Positions 5,603 through 8,679 of a stretch of 8,679 nucleotides of DNA are shown here, one piece after another (the first letter of the stretch is position 1; each line of letters opens with the position of its first letter). This DNA is from an uncultured Oscillospiraceae bacterium (lineage in GTDB: Bacteria > Bacillota > Clostridia > Oscillospirales > Oscillospiraceae). The position numbers and the translations under genes are program-made. The notes under the pieces were generated by a model. It had not been told where the DNA came from and ran no database searches. It saw only the letters and a list, made by a program, of their open reading frames with translations. The DNA lies in contig CAKTZN010000073.1 in the NCBI GenBank assembly GCA_934635545.1, positions 1-8,679 of the forward strand, read 5' to 3'.

Positions 5603-7003
5603 ATGGTGGATTTTAAGACCCGGACGGCCCAACTGGACGACCTGCTGGGCGTGGGACGGAATTTTGATATGGTGGGCCGCGATCTGCGTGTGGGCGGACG
5701 GCAGGCCCGGCTGTGGGTGGTGAACGGCTACGCCGAGGATATGCTCATCGAGCGGATGATCGGCCGTCTGATGGCCGTCGGTGATCTGAAGAAAATACCG
5801 GATCTGGAGGCGTTTCTGACGGCCTACGTCACCGTGCCGGACGCGGCGGCGGAGACGGACGTACACAGCATGGTGGTGGGGGTCTTTGCGGGAAAGACGC
5901 TTCTGGTAATGGACGGCTACGACGGCGGTGTGCTGATGGACGCCAAGGAGTACCCCACCCGCAGCGTGGAGGAGCCGGACACCAGCAAGGTGCTGCGGGG
6001 CAGCCACGACGGCTTTGTGGAGAGCATCATGGCCAACGCCGCCCTGCTGCGGCGGCGCATCCGCGACCCGGCCCTGACCCTGGAGCGCCATCAGGTGGGG
6101 GGGCGGTCACAGACCGACGTGGCCCTGGTCTACATGAAGGGCGAGGCCAACGAGCAGCACCTGCGCCAGCTCCGCCAGAAGCTGGACAGCATCGACGTGC
6201 GCTCCATCGCCATGAGCCAGGAATCTATCGCCGAGTGCATCGTGCCCAAGCAGTGGTGGAATCCCTTTCCCAAGATCCGCTATACCGAGCGGCCCGACGT
6301 GGCCACCGCCAGCGTCATGGAGGGCAGCATCCTGCTGCTGATCGACAACACCCCCTCGGTGATGCTGCTGCCCACCACGCTGTTCAGCTTTGCCGAGGAG
6401 ATCAACGACTACTACTTCCCGCCGCTGATCGGCACCTATCTGCGCATTGTGCGGCTGGTGGTGCTGTTCCTGACGGTGTTCATCACGCCGTTGTGGTACC
6501 TGCTGGTGAAAAACGGCGACGTGCTGCCGGGGGAGCTGGAGTTCCTTCTCATCGAGGATGAGTACTTCGTGCCGCTGATCGTGCAGCTATTGCTGGTGGA
6601 GTTCATCGTGGACATCCTGAAGCTGGCGTCGCTGAACACGCCGGACGCCCTCAGCAACTCCTTCAGCATGCTGGGCGCGCTGATCCTGGGCGACTTTGCC
6701 GTCCAGGCCCGGTGGCTGGTGCCGGAGGTGCTGGTGTATATGGCCTTCGTGGCGGTGGCGGGCTATGCCCAGCACAGCTACGAGATGGGCTATGCCTGCA
6801 AGCTGGTGCGGATGGTGCTGCTGATCCTGATCTTTTTCTGGGACTGGTGGGGCTTTGCCGCCGGTGTGGTGGGCACGGTACTGCTGATCGTCTCCACTAA
6901 GCCGGTGGTGGGGAAGGGGTATCTCTTTCCCCTGATCCCCTTCAACGGCAAGCGCCTGATGCGGATCCTGCAGAGAAGGCCTATTGATAGGGATAATACG
7001 TGA
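5603..7003 (+). CDS. spoVAF: Stage V sporulation protein AF (GerA-family spore germination protein)
   Basis: A 466-residue GerA-family membrane protein best matching SpoVAF (about 490 in Bacillus). SpoVAF is an accessory germination protein of the spore inner membrane, related to the A subunits of germinant receptors. The soluble N-terminal domain (about 1-260) carries RGSHDGFVES (132-141), RRRIRDP (150-156), SQTDVALVYMKG (169-180), NPFPKIRYTERPD (220-232) and PSVMLLPTT (251-259). Hydrophobic segments follow at about 282-303, 321-341, 352-370, 372-391 and 401-431, with the loop NTPDALSNSFS (345-355). RBS spacing selects ATG 5603; ATG 5597 is the alternative. It stands alone, without spoVAA-AE or gerB/gerC-type partners next to it, and has its own sigma-G-like promoter. 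A GerA-type receptor A subunit is the alternative name; the RGSHDGFVE wording favours SpoVAF. Confidence 0.88.
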   Translation: MVDFKTRTAQLDDLLGVGRNFDMVGRDLRVGGRQARLWVVNGYAEDMLIERMIGRLMAVGDLKKIPDLEAFLTAYVTVPDAAAETDVHSMVVGVFAGKTLLVMDGYDGGVLMDAKEYPTRSVEEPDTSKVLRGSHDGFVESIMANAALLRRRIRDPALTLERHQVGGRSQTDVALVYMKGEANEQHLRQLRQKLDSIDVRSIAMSQESIAECIVPKQWWNPFPKIRYTERPDVATASVMEGSILLLIDNTPSVMLLPTTLFSFAEEINDYYFPPLIGTYLRIVRLVVLFLTVFITPLWYLLVKNGDVLPGELEFLLIEDEYFVPLIVQLLLVEFIVDILKLASLNTPDALSNSFSMLGALILGDFAVQARWLVPEVLVYMAFVAVAGYAQHSYEMGYACKLVRMVLLILIFFWDWWGFAAGVVGTVLLIVSTKPVVGKGYLFPLIPFNGKRLMRILQRRPIDRDNT

Positions 7004-7039
7004 AAAAAACTGGCGCAAAATCTTGCGATTTTGCTGCCA
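7003..7039 (-). terminator. Minus-strand intrinsic terminator at the end of spoVAF
   Basis: GCAAAATC (7015-7022) pairs with GATTTTGC (7027-7034) around TTGC, extended by TGGC/GCCA (7011-7014/7036-7039) past a bulged T7035. The seven A residues at 7003-7009 become a U-run after the hairpin when read on the minus strand. On the plus strand no U-run follows. This would stop leftward transcription from the gene-free region before it runs antisense into spoVAF. Confidence 0.6.
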
Positions 7040-7093
7040 AAAGGATGCGGCCGACTGCGCGCGTCCTTTGGACACACTGGCGGCCGAGAAGAA

Positions 7094-7122
7094 TTTTTCT
7101 GACGCACATGTCGTCAGAAAAA
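7094..7122. repeat. 11-bp perfect hairpin
   Basis: TTTTTCTGACG (7094-7104) is perfectly complementary to CGTCAGAAAAA (7112-7122) across a 7-base loop. Neither strand has a U-run after the stem, so a terminator role is not supported. Confidence 0.75.
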
Positions 7123-7134
7123 TAATTAGACTAC

Positions 7135-7154
7135 TTCGCGTCTGCGGACGCGAA
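7135..7154. repeat. 8-bp perfect hairpin
   Basis: TTCGCGTC (7135-7142) pairs perfectly with GACGCGAA (7147-7154) around a TGCG loop. It lies directly before the large inverted repeat starting at 7155. Confidence 0.75.
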
Positions 7155-7254
7155 CTCTGCGAGGCTTCCTGCGCCGCTGCCGCTCATTGCTGCAACGGTA
7201 GAACCGACAGCGTTTTTTGACGTTGGTATCAGCGGCAGCGGCGCAGAAGCAGAG
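7155..7254. repeat. Large inverted repeat with 16-bp perfect core
   Basis: CTGCGCCGCTGCCGCT (7169-7184) is perfectly complementary to AGCGGCAGCGGCGCAG (7231-7246). Outside it CTCTGC (7155-7160) can pair with GCAGAG (7249-7254) across a bulge. The 46-base interior contains a small CGGT/ACCG hairpin (7196-7206) and CAACG/CGTTG (7193-7197/7221-7225) as an alternative. Such a long GC stem would be very stable as RNA on either strand. Confidence 0.8.
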
Positions 7255-7337
7255 ACGATCCTTTGGACGAAACGAAAAAGGCAATTCTGCGTGAACGTGC
7301 GGTAAAATCAAACATATTTGCACAGCGTATAGCGCGC

Positions 7338-7376
7338 CCGGAAGTGAAGGAACCGGAGGTTCCTTCCGGTGTTTTT
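7338..7376 (+). terminator. Intrinsic terminator with alternative pairings
   Basis: AAGGAACC (7347-7354) pairs with GGTTCCTT (7358-7365) around GGA, with outer CCGG/CCGG (7338-7341/7366-7369), followed by TGTTTTT. An exclusive alternative stem ACCGGA/TCCGGT (7352-7357/7365-7370) also precedes the T-run. It could end spoVAF or leader transcription on the plus strand. Confidence 0.6.
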
Positions 7377-7430
7377 GCCTACTTTTGTCACTGTTGACAA
7401 AAGTAGGTCGCTCCGGAGAGCGAAACACCG
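7367..7430. repeat. Three-way-junction element
   Basis: The closing stem CGGTGTTT (7367-7374) / AAACACCG (7423-7430) encloses two hairpins. One is CCTACTTTTGTC (7378-7389) / GACAAAAGTAGG (7396-7407), 12 bp perfect. The other is TCGCTC/GAGCGA (7408-7413/7418-7423) with a CGGA loop. The closing stem shares bases 7367-7374 with the preceding terminator, so the two folds compete. Elements with TACTTTTG...CAAAAGTA followed by GTCGC...GCGAAAC are, from memory, widespread in gut Firmicutes intergenic DNA. Confidence 0.7.
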
Positions 7431-7456
7431 ATTCTCCAATTATTCAAAATTTAGTA

Positions 7457-7485
7457 ATGACTTTTCCTGCCGTTTGGGGTACAAT
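7457..7485 (+). promoter_or_regulatory. Candidate sigma-A promoter of the rhomboid-like gene
   Basis: ATGACT (7457-7462, four of six to TTGACA), a 17-base spacer and TACAAT (7480-7485, five of six to TATAAT). It lies about 40 bases upstream of the TTG start at 7526 and after all the stem-loops, giving a short leader. Confidence 0.6.
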
Positions 7486-7511
7486 GTGGTACAAATCCCA
7501 TCCGAATTCAC

Positions 7512-7517
7512 AGGAGG
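7512..7517 (+). promoter_or_regulatory. Ribosome binding site supporting a TTG start
   Basis: AGGAGG ends eight bases before TTG 7526. No ATG or GTG lies at a suitable distance, and the candidate promoter at 7457-7485 excludes the upstream in-frame starts. Confidence 0.75.
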
Positions 7518-7525
7518 AAGCTTTC

Positions 7526-8395
7526 TTGAAAAAACTCTATGACGCGGTGCAGCGCTTCTGCGCACGGCACCCCCGTTTCGGCATCCCCAACCTGATGCTC
7601 TACATCGTGGCCGGCAACGTCGTCGTGTATCTGCTGATGATGTTCACCCAGGCCAACGACGCCAACGCCCTGGCGTTCCTGACGCTGAACACCGCCGCCG
7701 TGCTGAAGGGTGAGCTGTGGCGCATCATCACCTATGTGTTCGTCCCCACCACCAGCGGCATCTTCTGGCTGCTGATCAGCCTGTATTTCTACTACTGGAT
7801 CGGTTCCACCCTGGAGCGCCAGTGGGGTACCGCCAAGTTCACCCTCTACTACATCAGCGGCGTGCTGCTGACGGCGGTGGGCGTGCTGATCGCCAGCCTC
7901 ATCTCCGGCCAGAGCTATACCGTGGCGGGCTCCTACTATGTGAACCTGTCCATGTTCTTCGCCTTTGCCTTCCTGTTCCCGGATACCCAGGTGCTGCTGT
8001 TCTTCATCATTCCCATCAAGATGAAGTGGCTGGCGTATCTGGACGCGGCGCTGTTCGCCTATGACGTGGTGCGCTGCCTGATCGCGGGCAACTGGGGCGG
8101 TGCGCTGCTGCCGGTGATCGCCCTGCTGAACTTCGCCGTGTTCATCTGGCCGGAGGTCCACTATATGGCTGACCGCGCCGCCTACCGTCACCGCCCCCAG
8201 ACGGTGCAGTTCAAGCGTGCCGCCCAACAGCAGCAAAAGCAGGAGCAGAAGCAGGGCTACCACCACAAGTGCGCCGTCTGCGGCCGCACGGATACGGATC
8301 ATCCCGAGCTCCAGTTCCGCTATTGCAGCAAGTGCGCCGGCTATCACTGCTTCTGCCAGGATCACATCTTCACCCACGTCCACTTCACCGAGTAA
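7526..8395 (+). CDS. Rhomboid-superfamily membrane protein, probable pseudoprotease, with Cys/His-rich C-terminal tail
   Basis: A 289-residue polytopic protein translated from TTG 7526. The membrane part (about 20-210) resembles rhomboids: GELWRIITYVFVP (62-74), an IGSTLERQWGTAKFTLYYISG block (92-112) like the rhomboid G..lE..G loop, and NWGGALLPV (189-197) where active enzymes have HxGG. Catalytic features look lost: His is Asn189, and the GxSG motif appears as NLSM (140-143), keeping at most Ser142. After a Gln/Lys-rich linker (about 224-244) a soluble tail carries C249-x2-C252, C267-x2-C270, C275-x-C277, H280 and H284, suggesting a cross-brace zinc finger. The gene is monocistronic, with its own promoter and terminator. 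The rhomboid fold is likely from the motifs; the inactive status and zinc binding are inferences, and the role is unknown. Confidence 0.75.
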   Translation: MKKLYDAVQRFCARHPRFGIPNLMLYIVAGNVVVYLLMMFTQANDANALAFLTLNTAAVLKGELWRIITYVFVPTTSGIFWLLISLYFYYWIGSTLERQWGTAKFTLYYISGVLLTAVGVLIASLISGQSYTVAGSYYVNLSMFFAFAFLFPDTQVLLFFIIPIKMKWLAYLDAALFAYDVVRCLIAGNWGGALLPVIALLNFAVFIWPEVHYMADRAAYRHRPQTVQFKRAAQQQQKQEQKQGYHHKCAVCGRTDTDHPELQFRYCSKCAGYHCFCQDHIFTHVHFTE

Positions 8396-8404
8396 AAATC
8401 AAAC

Positions 8405-8438
8405 AAAGCCTCCGGCCAAGCCGGAGGCTTTATTTTTT
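8405..8438 (+). terminator. Intrinsic terminator after the rhomboid-like gene
   Basis: AAAGCCTCCGG (8405-8415) pairs perfectly with CCGGAGGCTTT (8421-8431) around CCAAG, followed by ATTTTTT. The 11-bp stem begins nine bases after the stop codon. Confidence 0.93.
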
Positions 8439-8442
8439 GACC

Positions 8443-8493
8443 GTGCCGCTTCGCGGCACACCAAAACTTTTCACTTTTCCCTCTTCTCTTTTC
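8443..8493. repeat. Truncated second copy of the 5392-5522 repeat
   Basis: Hairpin GTGCCGC/GCGGCAC (8443-8459, TTC loop), then ACC and a pyrimidine tract. Aligned without gaps to 5460-5510 it agrees at 43 of 51 positions by eye, and the loop change (GCA to TTC) keeps the stem. The purine left arm and first hairpin of the full element are missing; a terminator lies in their place. Confidence 0.8.
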
Positions 8494-8495
8494 TC

Positions 8496-8544
8496 TGCAA
8501 TAAAAGCACCCTGTTCCTTGCGGAACAGGGTGCTTTTTATTGCA
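8496..8544. terminator. Bidirectional intrinsic terminator between convergent genes
   Basis: A long stem pairs 8496-8517 with 8522-8544, with one extra T as a bulge and a TTGC loop. The inner core CACCCTGTTCC/GGAACAGGGTG is perfect. The left arm has four A and the right arm five T, so it has a U-run read from either strand. It separates the plus-strand rhomboid-like gene from the minus-strand gene at the right edge. Confidence 0.85.
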
Positions 8545-8547
8545 TTG

Positions 8548-8679
8548 TCAGTTGGTCTTGGCAGCCGTATCGGTGGTGCCGGTGGCCGAGGTATCCTTCA
8601 GGGGCCAGGTGGTGGGATCGGCGGTATCCTCGATCATCTTGCAGACGATCAGATAGCGGTGGTTGTCGTCGCCGTTCTT
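8548..8679 (-). CDS. C-terminal end of an unrecognised protein (partial)
   Basis: On the minus strand an open frame runs from the window edge to a TGA (plus-strand TCA at 8548-8550), giving the last 43 residues of a protein. Its codon use is GC-rich like the neighbours. The visible part starts KNGDDNHRYLIVCKMIEDTADP, shown here in part as RYLIVCKMIED (8-18), followed by a Thr/Ala/Asp-rich tail ending in TAAKTN. The tail looks unstructured. It lies four bases from the bidirectional terminator, as expected for a 3' end. I do not recognise the family; too little is visible to assign a function. Confidence 0.6.
   Translation of the reverse strand, partial: KNGDDNHRYLIVCKMIEDTADPTTWPLKDTSATGTTDTAAKTN

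Larger units (their letters stand above)
7004..7456. other. Structured intergenic region without a credible gene
   Basis: About 450 bases with no convincing coding sequence; open frames on both strands give Cys/Arg-rich, family-less translations without good ribosome sites. It is a series of stem-loops: 7011-7039, AAAGGATGC/GCGTCCTTT (7040-7069, one G.U), 7094-7122, 7135-7154, 7155-7254, 7338-7369 and the junction at 7367-7430. A 10-base direct repeat TCCTTTGGAC occurs at 7064-7073 and 7259-7268. It could be an array of dispersed repeats, a structured RNA gene, or a long leader of the downstream gene. A plausible vegetative promoter for the downstream gene lies just after it (7457-7485). Confidence 0.6.

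Noticed and set aside
6984..7220. Short plus-strand open frame after spoVAF, and a 100-codon minus-strand frame at 7126-7428.
   Set aside because: Both cross strong stem-loops, give Cys- or Arg-rich translations without family resemblance and lack convincing ribosome sites.
7394..7399. A perfect TTGACA as a possible -35 box.
   Set aside because: It is part of the 12-bp hairpin, and no acceptable -10 occurs 16-18 bases downstream (AGAGCG at 17).
7385..7525. Upstream in-frame TTG that would lengthen the rhomboid-like protein by 47 residues.
   Set aside because: The extension would run through the 12-bp hairpin and the candidate promoter, lacks a ribosome site and is not hydrophobic or conserved-looking. 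TTG 7526 has AGGAGG at ideal spacing.
7508..8383. A 291-codon minus-strand open frame with a long Leu run.
   Set aside because: The Leu run is the complement of the Gln/Lys linker of the rhomboid-like gene, and the rest is compositional noise.

Overview
The window is a GC-rich, densely coded stretch, probably chromosomal, from an endospore-forming Firmicute. Protein content (SpoVAF, a YmdB-type phosphodiesterase, polA followed by rimI-tsaD), strong AGGAGG ribosome sites and the style of intergenic repeats suggest a gut Oscillospirales/Oscillospiraceae-type bacterium. That placement is an inference from recognised families and composition, not from a search.

Layout, left to right. (1) 1-1836: the 3' end of DNA polymerase I (polA), a compact palindromic repeat, then rimI and tsaD overlapping by ATGA, closed by an intrinsic terminator (1878-1907). 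(2) 1953-5373: a four-gene plus-strand operon with gaps of 37, 0 and 30 bases. It holds a YmdB-type metallophosphoesterase, a YbaK-type aminoacyl-tRNA deacylase, an SbcD/YhaO-type metallophosphoesterase without its usual ATPase partner, and a type I asparaginase. A likely extended -10 promoter precedes it. (3) 5374-5548: a dense repeat block, consisting of a hairpin, a 131-base element whose 32-base purine/pyrimidine arms enclose two GC hairpins, and a UUCG-loop terminator. (4) 5549-7003: an excellent match to a forespore sigma-G promoter directly in front of a stand-alone spoVAF (GerA-family spore germination protein). (5) 7004-7525: over 500 bases without a credible gene but full of stem-loops, including a perfect 16-bp inverted repeat, a minus-strand intrinsic terminator, and a three-way-junction element next to a plus-strand terminator. 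(6) 7526-8395: a rhomboid-fold membrane protein that appears to lack the catalytic His and the GxSG glycines and ends in a Cys/His-rich zinc-finger-like tail. (7) 8396-8679: a terminator, a truncated second copy of the repeat from (3), a bidirectional terminator, and the C-terminal end of an unrecognised minus-strand gene.

Together the genes cover tRNA t6A synthesis and S18 acetylation (tsaD, rimI), tRNA quality control (YbaK), nucleotide/nucleic-acid phosphoesterases, asparagine catabolism and spore germination. The most distinctive material is noncoding: the sigma-G promoter and a family of structured intergenic repeats that recur as a closing stem around two hairpins. The degenerate rhomboid with a finger-like tail is the least ordinary protein.
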